Source: Oreocharis arfaki (Eukaryota > Chordata > Aves > Passeriformes > Paramythiidae). Taken from it: DNA of 64,000 nt. The translations under genes and the position numbers were made by a program. The stretch spans positions 558,001-622,000 of the forward strand of contig VZRR01014210.1 of the NCBI GenBank assembly GCA_013398015.1, read 5' to 3'. Of this stretch, positions 34,125 through 46,300 are shown piece by piece. How positions within the stretch are numbered: the stretch's first letter is position 1; each line of letters starts with the position of its first letter. Below the pieces are notes generated by a model, which was given only the letters and a program-made list of their open reading frames with translations, searched no databases and was not told the DNA's origin.

Positions 34125-37100
34125 GAAATGAGTTTTTTTATCTGAACTTTGAATCAAAATGGCCAGAATCCAGCATCTATCCACACACTGAATGCTTCCT
34201 GAAAGGAATACTACTATACTGAAGTAAGGGGAAACAAGGCAGCCTTAGCTACTGAAATGGAGATTGCACATTGCAATTTCCTTAATTCTTAAGAAAACTT
34301 CTTTTTGTGGGGAGAGGGAATGGAGTGTTTCTAGAATTCCTGGCATTACTTTTTTATAACAGATGAATAAAACTCATAAGATGCATTTTCGCTTTTAGAA
34401 AACTTTGCACATAATGCAAGTATTTATGTGACTCATACATTATAGCAGAAAAGTAAGGTGGTTTTTTCCTACTTTAAGTTTTAGTTGAAAAAATCCTAGC
34501 TGAATGACACAGTAATTTTTTTTTCAAATTCCGTGCAGTTTTTGATAGCAATTATTCGTGGTGTTCTCTAATACGGAAATTACAAGAACAGTGAGCCTGG
34601 AATGATGAATAATGAGCTAAAAGTCATTTATTATCTTTGACATAACTATGACATTACTTTGCGTTGTTAATAAAATGGGATTCTTTGGCCTGTTATGCTA
34701 AAACAAACAAGAAGATAATCAGGTAGAGTTGTGAATACAAATTGCAAATTTTTGATTAAGTATATAAAGCAATTTTAGTCATGCATGAAGTTGCATCTAA
34801 GAATACTTAGACTGCTGGAGAAGCTAAGGAAAACTGAAAGCAAAAACCGAGGCTAAGCCACTTGTATGCTAAGACAGATGGAGTGCAAAAATTCTCTGCA
34901 AATTCTCATTAATTCAAATCAGGATGAACTGGTACTCTTTGATGGATAATGATCAGAAGAAAAGACTGCAAGAACAGAACAAAAGGAAATAAGTAAAATA
35001 TCAACCTTTGAAATTATCAAAAATACACGCTCAAGACAAACATATTATTGAAACCAGAAAAAACTCTTCTGGTGGAAAATATAACCAAAATTATAGGGGG
35101 AAATCTCCTAGGGTATCTGGTTTTGCCCTGAAGAAGACTTTGAATAGGAGTGGAAAAACTTTATAGGCAGGAGATAAAACATTCTAGTAACCAGAAGTTA
35201 AACAAGATCGTGAAATAAAATGGATTAGAATTTGTGGCAAAAGTAGTAATCAGCCTAGAAAACTGCAGTAAAAATGCCTGGACCTATATGCTTCTGAAAC
35301 AGGATTCTTAACTCTGAAATTTGTTTCCATCTCACATGAAGCAGGTCCACTGAATTCCAAGGACCTAATTTTCCTAAGGAGCAGTGTCATTTTGATTTAT
35401 GCTTTCAAGCACCATGGAAGAAAAAAACCCCTGTCTTTTTAACACCAGAATTGTAAATGGGTCTGGCTTGTGGTTTTCATCCAAGTTTATCTGCATTCTT
35501 TTCCCAACAGAAATCACTGATTTTGCGTTTGGATTGTGGAATGGAGAAGAATAGTTTATTCATTCATAATATTAAATTTTTACTTATGAATAATGTGGAA
35601 TTTACTTCTAAAAAGCAGCTGTTCTCAAATGCTTGTCTATATAATTTTTCTTAGCCCTATTTGTATTTTAAAGGCTCCTCTCATTGATTTAATTAAATTG
35701 GAATAAACTCTAAAACAAGAGTCCTTCCATCAGTGACACAGCCCTCTTTGGCCATATTAAACTAAATCTAGTAGTCTGACAAGCATGAAGAAATATTTAC
35801 ACAGGAGAGAATAAATATTTTTAATCAAAACAAGACTTTAAAACATCTAGTGCTAACAACTAATCACTAGCTATTTAAATGTTTAGCAAAAAGAAAAGCA
35901 GAATTTTACCATGTGAAAAGAGATGCTGGTAATGAATTTGTAAACATTTTGAAAGACTTGCAAGAAAATCAACCCAACAAAAATGAAAAATTACCTTTAA
36001 TGTACACTAACCTGTCCATGTTATTTCCTCACCCATTAATCACTTGGTGGTATTTTGAGCTTTACAACTACTGCTCCCAAGACTTTGGTCAACATCTTTG
36101 GCTCCCAAGACCAATTCAGGAGCAGCTCAGTGTAGAGATGCTCAATTTCTTAGTGATCCCGGAAAAAGAGTGCTCAAAATCTGTAGCTGAATGTAAAGAC
36201 ACTCTCCTCAAGGCCTCTGGTCTTGAGCTTTGCCCATTGCGCTCTCTATAGGAATAGCAGAGGTTTGGTTCATCGTCTGCCACACAAGTTATTTGCCATT
36301 TAACAATTCTGCTTTCAAACATGAAATTTAAGGCAGAAAAAATCCAATCCAAACTGCCTCCTGAGTTATTTTTTCTTTGTTTATCATTATCAGTAAGGCT
36401 TAGAGAGATTTGAGTGCAGCCACAGAGTCCAGTCCTGAGTCCTGCTCACAGGAGTGTTAGATCTCATAAAAACTGTTCATTTGCAAATATATTTGTATAT
36501 GCACTTGCTATGTCTGTATGCACATGTGTTCTGAACACAGTTAAGAAAACACACTGCAACCAGGTTCACACATTCAGACCACAATATATACAAATTTTTC
36601 ATGATTATTAATTCTAAATGTACATTAAATTCTGATAATGATGTCATAAATGAAAAGAATAAAAGAGTAGATAGAAGCAAAACCACAGAAAATAATCTAA
36701 GTATTCCTGCATTTTAGGCCAGAATTCTAAAGTGCTGTATTCCGTAAATTCATGAGAGGGAGGAATTTAGTGACAGGCCAAAGTCTTCAGGCCTTAATTA
36801 ATGTCATGGTGATGATAGATCTGCAGTGCACTCATTGCATTTCATACAAATGACTACACAAGTCACCTTTGTTATCTTCTAACTGTGCCGTGGGAAGAAA
36901 CAAAACCGTCACGTGCATGAAATTATAATCCAAAAGAAAAGGTCTTAGACAATAATATTCAAAGATACTTAAAGTGATAAATTTAAAGAATTTACAATCT
37001 GAATATTCTTTAGGCATCTACATCTTGAAGTTGTACTGAAAATCTCAGCTGCAATTTCTGCTTTCTTCTGGGCTGCACCTTATCAGTTTATGAATACAGG

Positions 37101-38370
37101 GTAATATTAATGGTGTTAAAATTCCACTCCCATTTCTAATGATTCTGTTAAAATCACATTGGCATTTATTTTAAGAAATAGCAGGTAATACATGATCCTT
37201 TGATGGTTTCAGCTGGCAGATATCTTTCTCTTTCCATCACCCATCTGAACACTTAGCTGGGAAACCACATCTCATTTTAGCTTTCATGCTTGTAAATTAT
37301 CTTTATTGGCAACACTTATTTACAAAGAGATAAGTGATCTTTTTTTTTTTTTTTTTTTAAATTCAGTGAATAGTGTTCCATGGAGCATAACTGGTGTTTT
37401 AAAAAGACTTTTTCATAGAAATTTTAAGAACACATGAAAGCCATGTGATTTCAGGGCAGACTGATTATAAACTCAAGCTCATCTTGAGACCAAAGATGGC
37501 ATGCCAGACCTTCACAAAACTGCATCTAGGAGGCTATAATTATCTGGAATAAGTATATCATGTCCTGACTCGCTCTGTTCTCAGGAGAAAAGAAAAAAAA
37601 AAAACCAAAACAAACCTAAACCAAGGGCTTTCCCATTTTTCCAACTGGATAACATGTTTCAGGTATTTGTTGGATTTTCCATCTAAATCTGAATGCAGAC
37701 TTTAAAATGAAGCAGATGTACATTCATCACTACAGATCTATCACAGTGGAGCAAAGAAGCACAGCTGAACCAGGGCTGAAGGTGCCCAGCCTTGCATGTG
37801 CTTCAGGAGAGAAACTGATCAGGGTATCCAGGAACAGCTGAACTGCCTCAGCAGATGCATTGCTGGATGCAAACTGTGGTGGCTCAGGAGCTGCTTCCCA
37901 GCTCCACTCATCAACGGTGCTGTGGGAGCAGCAGCTCCCTCCAGGAAAAGGGCAGGGCTGCAGCTCTTGCTGCCTGTGGCAGCTCTCCTGCCAGACATGA
38001 CAGCACAGCAGGGCCCACACCTGACCTGCGACAAACAGTCATCCATGTTTGTCAGGAGCTTCAGGAAATAAACAATGTCATCTGTTTAGACATCAACATC
38101 ATCACATGCAATCTCCTGTTGAATTACAGGGGTCTTTTTTTTAGTGCCTTAATCAATATCTTCATCCACAACTATATCTGACTTAAAACATAAGTGACCG
38201 ATCCTATTACTCAGGGAAATGTATTTCACATATTCAATATAGATCAACATCAGTGATAAGCATTTTAAATTATCTGTTTTCACTTTGAAAACAGAACACT
38301 ATGGAACAGAACAATTGGAAGAAAAATACATATTAAGTATCAGACCAAATCTCTCCGAATGGTTGTCAAA
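34125..38370. other. Unique AT-rich sequence, no gene seen
   Basis: The longest frames are 112 codons (35913-36251, plus), 108 codons (37855-38181, plus) and 96 codons (37730-38020, minus); none is recognised. 34380-34720 carries many TAAT words and a perfect AP-1 word TGACTCAT (34427-34434). A T19 run is at 37340-37358. A moderately GC-rich stretch at 37780-38040 has almost no CpG and no recognised repeat. Confidence 0.5.
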
Positions 38371-38375
38371 GGGGC

Positions 38376-38446
38376 AAGGTAGTGGTTACAGCACGAGCCA
38401 GGAGCTTCAGAGGCTCAGAATCAGTAATTCCCCATGCTTTGCATCT
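38376..38446 (+). repeat. Possible MIR-like SINE fragment
   Basis: GGTAGTGGTTACAGCACGAG, CCAGGAGCTTCAGAGG and AGTAATTCCCC line up in order with the 5' part of a MIR/CORE-SINE ('gtggttagagcac..gggagtcaggag..ttctaattcc'). Short and diverged. Confidence 0.4.
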
Positions 38447-38449
38447 TTC

Positions 38450-41400
38450 AAGGGGTCTGAGCATTAGCTGAGCATTCCATAACCCTTTGTTATCTTGGTT
38501 TTACTGAATGTTAATCTCACAGGAGGAGGAGATTTTGTAACTGGATCTTACAAAATGTTCAGGATCTAAAGCTAAGTTGGGAATCTCAAAAGTTTGCTCT
38601 TACAATGCAAATATGTAGTAATGATGTTAAAATGAAGATCACAAATGTTTCATTCCTTTGCGTACATGCCACAGGGTGAGAAAATATCACATCATCGCGT
38701 ATGTAATGGAAGATCTGCCAGAAGGCTGTAAACACTGAAATATCAGTCACGGGTTTGTCCTGCACCCAAGTTCAGGAAGGAAATTCACACTTTGCACCAA
38801 ACACCGTGCGTGATCAACTTCACCATCACATTATTATGCTCCATGTATCTATAAAAACCTCCCAACCACTCAATCTCTTGACCCAGCATTCATAGACTGG
38901 TATAAAAGAGGGGCTAAAATAAGCAAGGTCATTCCTATACTTATTACTTAAATAATCACAATCTAGGGTAGGCCCAGTTCTGCAGCATTTCTCCTCAGCT
39001 CTTTTCACCCTGTACAAAAACAGAACAGCATGTCCTGTCCATAGGGGCTGACAGTTATAAACAAATAAAGAAGATAAGAGGGGGCCAGATGACCGGGTCC
39101 TAGGAAGCACAGAGATAATGGTGGTTAAGTTGATAACCAGTCCACGCATAGGCAATTGATCACATGCTTTTAAGCATCACAGTTTTCCTTGATGAACACA
39201 GAGTGCTGAAGTTGTGATCTGAGAGATGATAAAGAGGCATTTTTGTCAATGCTCAAGAAGGGGGGAAGTTTGTCTGAGAAAATGTTCATGCTTGAAAATA
39301 TAACAAGTGGGCAAAAGAAACTGGTGTCAGAGGTAGGCTGCAATCTGGGAGTGAGCAGCTTGACATGGCCTGAGAACCAGAGGAAAGGAGGAAAGCAGGG
39401 AAATGAAAACCAGCCCCTTCTCTGCAATGCAGTGGATGAGAGCACCCTGCTAGGGACTGAGAACTTGTGTTATTATGGTATTTGAGGAAGGTGGAATTGA
39501 TAAACTGAGGAGGATGGGATAGATTATAGAATGGCAGCCTGACACCAACTGTTGTTCCAAAATGACAGCAGGTGTCTATTTGTAACCACAACCCCAGGGC
39601 TTTATAACACAGGAGTGTGATAGTATATTCCCCAGTCTCTTAAATCTTCAAAATTTAACATTTCCAACACAGAGTTGCTGCTGCCTCTTTAGTTTATGCA
39701 AGTCCCTTTACTGGAGGAAGATTTTTATTTCTAAAGGAACACAAAACCTCTTAAGGATGTGATGCTCAACGCATAAAGTTCCTCAGCAAACAAGCCTTGA
39801 AAGCTACAATTGCAAACACAGATTCAGCATGACAAAAGCAACTCTGTTCAACAGCGCTTCACCTCTCTTCTGGGGACCTTACCACCATGTTTTGACTCTT
39901 TCAAATGTAGTGTGTTGGGGTCTTCTGCTCCAGTTCAGAAAAGCCAAACTGAATGCTACAGTGCCCCCTTCCCCGCATACTGGTGTGGATAGCATCTGGT
40001 GGGGCGGGATGCAGTTTACCTACAAGGCAATCTGCACACACAGCCCAAAGCACCTCTCCAAAAAGATTTTCTTAAGTGTCCCTCAGACTATGGTCAGATG
40101 CTGATGGTGTAGTCTTTGCACTAACATCTGCTTAAGTAATGATCTCCCATCCACCTCGCTGCTCGGCCGTCTCCTCCTCATGCCTCTCATGGCAGCAAGG
40201 GACTCCTCAACTCTGCCATCTACTCACACAGCTGCACCATGAACCAAATGACTGAGCTAGTTCTCTGAGCCTGTTCACAGCAGTTTTGGTAAGTACCATA
40301 TTGGGGAGGGCACTTTGGCACGTGGACTAAGCATGAAGTCCAGAGGTACTGGCTGTGAGGAGGCAAGTATCACCACTGTGGACAAAATCCCATTAAGCTA
40401 CAGCCTTATCCTTCAGGTAAGCTGATTCTGGAGCTGGGTGAAAGCATGAACACTTTCTTCTCTTCCTGAGTTAATGACTTGGAACAAAGTCAGGAACAGA
40501 AGGGGAAGGAGGACCCTAGATTTTGGTATGGTTTCTGCAGAGCATCTCAGAGCCATGACTGAGTATGAGTGTAACATCTTCACCTTGCTACATGCAGTGA
40601 CTCTGACTGTAACACCAGTGGAGTTTCCAGACTTCAAGCAGGTGCCAAGGGAGGTCGAAAACAGACTTTTTTTACTTTGCCCCTTAGGTGGAATTAAGGT
40701 ATTGAATTCCACAGACACAGATTATCTGTTTTACAAATGAGCTAGATTTGATCTGAAAACTTTTACAGACCTACAGCTATACTACTGACTCTAACAAAAG
40801 TTGTCACCACCTAAAGAGTGATGAACATGTAGGCGACTAAAACTGTTTGCAACTCACACAGTCTCTTCACACCCAGGTTGCCACAGACACCCAGACCTGT
40901 TCTGAGAAGGGCTAACATGCCCCGACAGCACTCAGCTGCCAGACACAGTCAACACAAGACTGAAGTAGCAAAAGGTGAGTCTCCTGCCATGCATAATTTC
41001 TTACTTCTGGAAAAGTTATAGTCCTATGTTCAGAGCTCTGTGCCCTCAGAGGCCATCCAAATCTATCTAGCCTCTGCTACCAAGTTACAAACTTCTGCAC
41101 AAAGCTCAGAGTATTCCCAAGATGCTTTCAGATACAGCAAAACAGTAGGAGAGTGAGAAAATCAGTGTTCTATTGTTTGACTTGGCAGCAATATTTGATC
41201 AGCTGCTAGTCACAAGTAAAGAAGCTCAAAACAGACTTTGATCAAAATACTGATTTTTGCATGTAAATTCTGCTTCAAAAAAAAAAATTTAAAATAGGAC
41301 ATCTAGAATGTCAGATGACAAGAGAAAACTATCTAATTCTCAAAGATATACTGTGACAGAATAGACTCACGTGAAACTTCTGATATGCCCTAGCCAGAAA

Positions 41401-42385
41401 TATTTCCTTTTGAGAATATCATTTGCTATTTTGGAGAATAGAAAAATAAATAATTAAAATATTATAAAATTTATATACATATATAAAAATAGGGAAAGGT
41501 TCTGAAGTGAGAAAAGAACCTTTATATATACACATAGACAGAGGGAGAAATATCTGTGTGTATTTATGTATCTGTGTGTGTATGTAGATGTAGAATCAGA
41601 AAATTTTAGCTGTCTCTGGCTGTGAAGGAAAAACAAATGCAGTTGTGGAACTCAAGTCCATTGCTTGCTGAACCCTGGTTCACATCACTTGCACTCCAAC
41701 TGAACCAAGTGCCATACATAATAGGGAACATATTACTTTAACAAGTTAATCTACCAGCAGTAAAAAACTCAGTCTCTCTCAAATACAGCTGATTTACTTC
41801 TGTTTTATTCAGTTCCACAGTTATCTGTTTTCTGACTGTAATTCTCTCAAATTGTGCCAAATGTGTTCCAGATTTTTATCATAGGATCACGATAGTATCT
41901 TTCCAGCCCATGAGAACATACAGTCAACAAAGCACTTTTCCCTTCATTTCCTGAGCTACTGGCAAAAGCAATTTTATTTTCAGGATGTTAACATTATTAT
42001 TTTTGGCTAAGAAAATAATAATCCATCATTAAAATGCTGATAAGGTATCAGCAAAGAATGTTTTGATTGTGGTTGCCATCTACAAATACACATTTACATG
42101 TAGTTATTTTGGAAATAAAGGCACACACTTTCAAGGTGAATAATAATAAACCAGTTGCTGAGGAAGACTGTTAATAATGACACCAAGTTGAATTCATACT
42201 AACAAAAACCCTATATTTGATGTAAACACATCATGAAGATGGTCTCAATTTCACACCTAATTATTTGGTTTGAGTTACATGCTGGAGTTTTCTTATATAC
42301 AAGCTGTATATATAAAGGTTTACGGGCTGTCAGTTCTGTGGGGAACAGTGGAATTGTTTGGTGCTCTACAGAAAGAGCATCTGTA
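38450..42385. other. Unique sequence, no gene seen
   Basis: Frames reach 109 codons (38826-39155, minus) and 101 codons (39286-39591 minus; 40413-40718 minus) with no family resemblance. An imperfect tandem of about 20 bases rich in TGTGTG/TATG lies at 41551-41590, next to a TA-rich tract at 41468-41487. TATATAAAGG at 42307-42316 is a good TATA-like word about 80 bases before the LTR candidate. Confidence 0.5.
41551..41592. repeat. Imperfect TATCTGTGTGT tandem / simple repeat
   Basis: Two adjoining copies of a TATCTGTGTGTATTTATG-like unit, the second reading TATCTGTGTGTGTATGTAG. Ordinary short simple repeat. Confidence 0.7.
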
Positions 42386-42397
42386 TGGAAAGCCACC

Positions 42398-42699
42398 TGT
42401 GGCGCTGTACCCCCTCTTACTGATCACTTCCTGCCCTCTCCATGGGGTCTCCCTCCTTCCCCTACCCCTAGTCCTGGCCACTCCTTGAGTTCTCCCTGTT
42501 GGTTCCTGTATCCCAACTCCGCCCATGTACCACCCCTGTGCCCTGAAACCATTTGCCCATGTGCTCTCCCCGCCCCACTCCTACCCGGGTAAACTGAGGC
42601 TCCAGGCCATGTGACCCTCCCTCTCTCTCTCTTTCTGCCCCTGGGAGCAGCCTGCCTACAGCNTACCCCAGAGTCCTGCTCTTTTAATGCTTCAGGTCA
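42398..42699 (+). mobile_element. Possible short solo LTR (endogenous retrovirus)
   Basis: A GC- and pyrimidine-rich block of 302 bases in AT-rich DNA. Its proposed ends are TGTGGCGCTG... and ...CTTCAGGTCA, the TG...CA form of retroviral LTRs. They are flanked by GCCACC (42392-42397) and ACCACC (42700-42705), a six-base duplication with one mismatch, the size typical of beta-like or ERVK elements. Inside are a CT-rich tract (42607-42630) and a weak poly(A)-like TTTTAATGCTTC near the end. No internal retroviral genes flank it, so it would be a solo LTR left by recombination. The frames across it (119 codons plus from 42233) are chance. One N sits at 42663. The ends were chosen after looking for duplications, so this is tentative. 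Confidence 0.4.
42617..42632 (+). repeat. Short (CT)n tract
   Basis: A CCCTCCCTCTCTCTCTCTTT-like run inside the LTR candidate; short and imperfect. Confidence 0.7.
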
Positions 42700-42709
42700 A
42701 CCACCTGTC

Positions 42710-42990
42710 GGAGGATACATGTGAAGCAGACACCAACTTTCCTTCTACAGAAACCACAAAGCAAAATGTTTGCAGAAGGGCTTGTGCAGATCTACATCTC
42801 ATCAGCATCTGGAGTGAAGATACGGGTGAGCATCACTCCAGGGCTAAGGGTTTCAGAGTTTCCACCACTACAGAACATCCTGAAAAACTCTGGAACACAG
42901 CACTTCTAGGAAAACCCGTTCATTCAAAACCTGTGAAAAGCAAGAAAACTTAATCAAGGTATCTTCCAAGCAATGGTATTCGTTTTTCCA
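42710..42990. other. No gene seen
   Basis: Two overlapping plus frames (88 and 62 codons, 42687-42953) lie here without family resemblance. The block is less AT-rich than the sequence after 43000. Confidence 0.4.
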
Positions 42991-43009
42991 TCCTTTTTTT
43001 TTTTTTTAA

Positions 43010-43345
43010 TTTGGTGTAATCACAATAACACAATTATTAGCCAGCAGCTCTAATTACATCACCAAAAAAATCACTAGACATTCTTTAAATTAATAGAATT
43101 TAAATTGATACAATGAATATAAACTGAAATTGGTTTGTTCACATTATTTTTAAATGCCTCAAATGGGTGTTGCTTTTGTATTAACTAACACGTCCTATTT
43201 CTCACAAATGTTAAAGAAAGCCTTTCCAATAATTACAGTCCTCTCAGTCCTGCTAGATAACTTCCTACAAAAATATTAGTGAGTTTTAATTACAGCACTA
43301 AAAATTGTGAAACATATGAAAGCCTATATATAATGTGGACAGGGA
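43010..43345. promoter_or_regulatory. AT-rich block dense in homeodomain-type words
   Basis: Contains AATTATTAGC, CTAATTACATCACC, TTAATAGAATTTAAATTG, AATAATTACAG and TTTTAATTACAGC within about 300 bases, preceded by a T14 run. Density of TAAT core sites and absence of repeats resemble deeply conserved developmental enhancers, but base composition alone can produce this. Function is inferred, not shown. Confidence 0.25.
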
Positions 43346-43349
43346 GTTA

Positions 43350-46300
43350 AAAAATTGTGCTTTCTTTAGCAGCTTATCAAATCTTAACTTTCCTTTCCAT
43401 TCCTTTGTCTCATGGTATATTTTTTTTCCATTCATTGAAGAATTCAAAACACAACAGATGTAATGGATTTCCTGTTTCTAGACCATTTCATGTTACATAT
43501 AGAAAAAAAATGTACTAGTATTCTAGGGTGTTCTTGTTTTGTTTTGACCTGAGGCAAACAAAGAAAGATCTTTCTCAACCTAAATCTAATATTATACAAC
43601 CCTTCCACTGAATCACAGACCTTAACCTCAATTCTTTAAAGTTTTTCACTGCAAATGTTCCCTTCTCCTGTTCCATACCATCTTCCTTTTTTCTTTTTTT
43701 GACCCCAGCACCTAGGTAATTCTGCACATTCCTAACTCTTTTGGAGAATGCTCAAAAGTCACTGATAGCTCCTAGAGTTATTGCAGTCACAAATCAATAA
43801 GGAACTGACCAGAGTTTCACGCGGAATAACACCAACCAAAACAAGTACTAGAGGAAATCCAATGAAATGTTTCTGCACTTAAAAGGTAGATGCTGCCAGC
43901 ACTTAAAGGCAGACAATGAACTGAAGTCACAACCTCACATGAGCTGGACATCTCAGAAAGCGGCATTAAAGTCTCCATCTCTGTCATTGGGATGGACAAT
44001 GATAGCACAAACAACGTACCAATGCTTAGAACTGGCCAGCTAAGCATCTGTGTCTAAACAGCTACATTTTAAATTTCTCTGCCCTTTTACCTTCCATTCA
44101 GAGGTTTCTTCCCTTACTAGAAGGGAACATCTACTGAAAAATTGCATCTATATATTTTATTTCAACAAAACAGAGCTGTTGACAAAATATCTTAAAACAC
44201 AAAGTAATGAATTAAGATATTCTTTTGCTGTAACTGTAGTGCAATTACAGATATCTGCTAGACTATGGAAGATCATTTCAGTTCTTCACTAGATAAATTA
44301 TTTTATATGACCGAAAGCTCAATCTAAGTCAATAATTTTTGCTCTCTCAAAGACTGCACAAAATGCCAAGACAGTTCCTTTCAGATAAAATGCAACAATG
44401 CAGAAAAACATCCAAAGCTATTTTGTAGTTCTTCCTCATACCAAATTGTGAAGTACTTCGTAAGAAGTTTCAATGAGTGCTTCCAAGCTTTCGACAAAAC
44501 AGAGCGAATTATTTTTGTTAGTCTTTTCAAAAGGAGAAAGAAGACTAACAGTAGGTGTGATTATATTGCAAAGGCCAACTTCAAAAAATGACAGAAATAG
44601 CAAGTTGAACCATAGGAACAGTGACTGACTGGACACAGTTCTTAGACAATTTTCAGATTTATCAAAATGAAACTAATATGAGGGAATAAATGAAGAAAAT
44701 CTATTAAAAGAATAAACATAATAACTGTTCTTCTCAAGCACCCTTTGCTTTTGCTTCTATTCAGGTACTTATTGTAAAAATGTGCTTTTAGACCACTGTT
44801 TTTATCAATATTTATGCATATACACATGGAAATGTATGTTTCCAGGAAAGAGATATTGACTCAAAAGCAGTGAACATTTTCAGATGAAAGCAATAGAAGT
44901 ACGGATGGCCAGAGATGGAGATGTCCACTAGAAACAATTACTACGTGTTTATTTTAAGTTTGGACTGAAATTATTGTAGATTTTTTTGGATTAAAAAAGT
45001 AAAATATAAGGAGAGATCTATAGATACAGATATTTATTACATCCAATCTATGAAAATGAAATAACAGGGACTCCACTGGTTGCATTACTATTTAAAATTT
45101 TACTGTAAATATTATGATAAAAAATAACTTTATTGGTAGTAAAATACCTTACTATTGACCAAACTACGCCTCCTAGAGATGTGAAAATACTGAGAAGCAA
45201 ATACTTAGAAATATTCCATTTAATAGTTTGGGAAATGTTTTAAAATCTAGAAACTTAAAAATGTTTAATATGTCACAATAGTATGAGATGATGGGGTCAG
45301 CAGAAAGAATCCAATGAGGTTTTGTACCACTATGAATATGTGAAGGCGGAAGAACAAAAATCCCCAAACACAGCCAGTGAGGTCAGCAAGACAAAACAAT
45401 TTCAAAGTTTCAGTGACACTGCAGCCTTGCAGATAGAAGCCAGCCTGGGAAAAGCACTCATAATTTAGCATGAGGCAGAAGTTGAGTAACACACTAGCTA
45501 AATAGCAGCCAAGCTAATGAAACAGCAAGCCCATGAAAGATGGAATAATGTAGTCTAAGTTTAATTAAGGCATTAGAGTTGTAGACATAAACAATTACAA
45601 ATTCGGATCAGAGTCACTGAGAGACTCTCGTTTAACTCTCCCTAATCAATTGCCGGGTACAAGAGCTAAAAACTCAAGAATTGCATAGCTCCCACCGACA
45701 GTGGGTGATGTGATCCATGTCTGTTGATACAAAGCCAACTCACAACCAAATAAGGCAGAAAACCAAAGTCAGGGCATTGTTGTAACCTGTTGTAGGTGTC
45801 ATGCTTGCCCTACTTGAAAAGCAAGAGTGTCCAGTGAAGGAACTGCAAACTAAGCCAAAACCAAAATATACAGCAAAAGTGGGTGTCTCGGAGGCAACAG
45901 CCATGACCAGAAAGGATTAGCAGAGACCACTTGAAAGAAAAAGAACAAGAAGGTGAAAAACAATCTAATTCACCAGCTTAACACAGTGTGGGAGGCATGA
46001 CAGTGCAGTGAACCACGATGAGTAAAAACGCAACAGACAAAAACTAAAAAACTGAGAAAATGCAGTTTTGTCAGAAGCACATATCTGAGGGAGGACATCA
46101 AATTATTGTGAGAAAGCAATCTAAGTTTATCATTGTAAAAAGCTGTATGAATCAAAATTTTCAGCTGTTGTAAAACAGCCCATGTTCAGAGAGATCTTTA
46201 TTTACTTAAACCAAGATGAGGATCAGGTGGGATTTTGGGGGTGTTTTTAGCCCTCTATCTCAACTCTACCATGTAGCACCATTTTTCTGTAAAATTCATA

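Noticed and set aside
35913..36251. 112-codon plus frame
   Set aside because: Peptide is not recognisable and has no exon borders; length is within the chance range for this window.
41878..41915. ATCATAGGATCACGATAG resembling a reversed CR1 tail
   Set aside because: The next bases do not continue into the CR1 3' UTR pattern.
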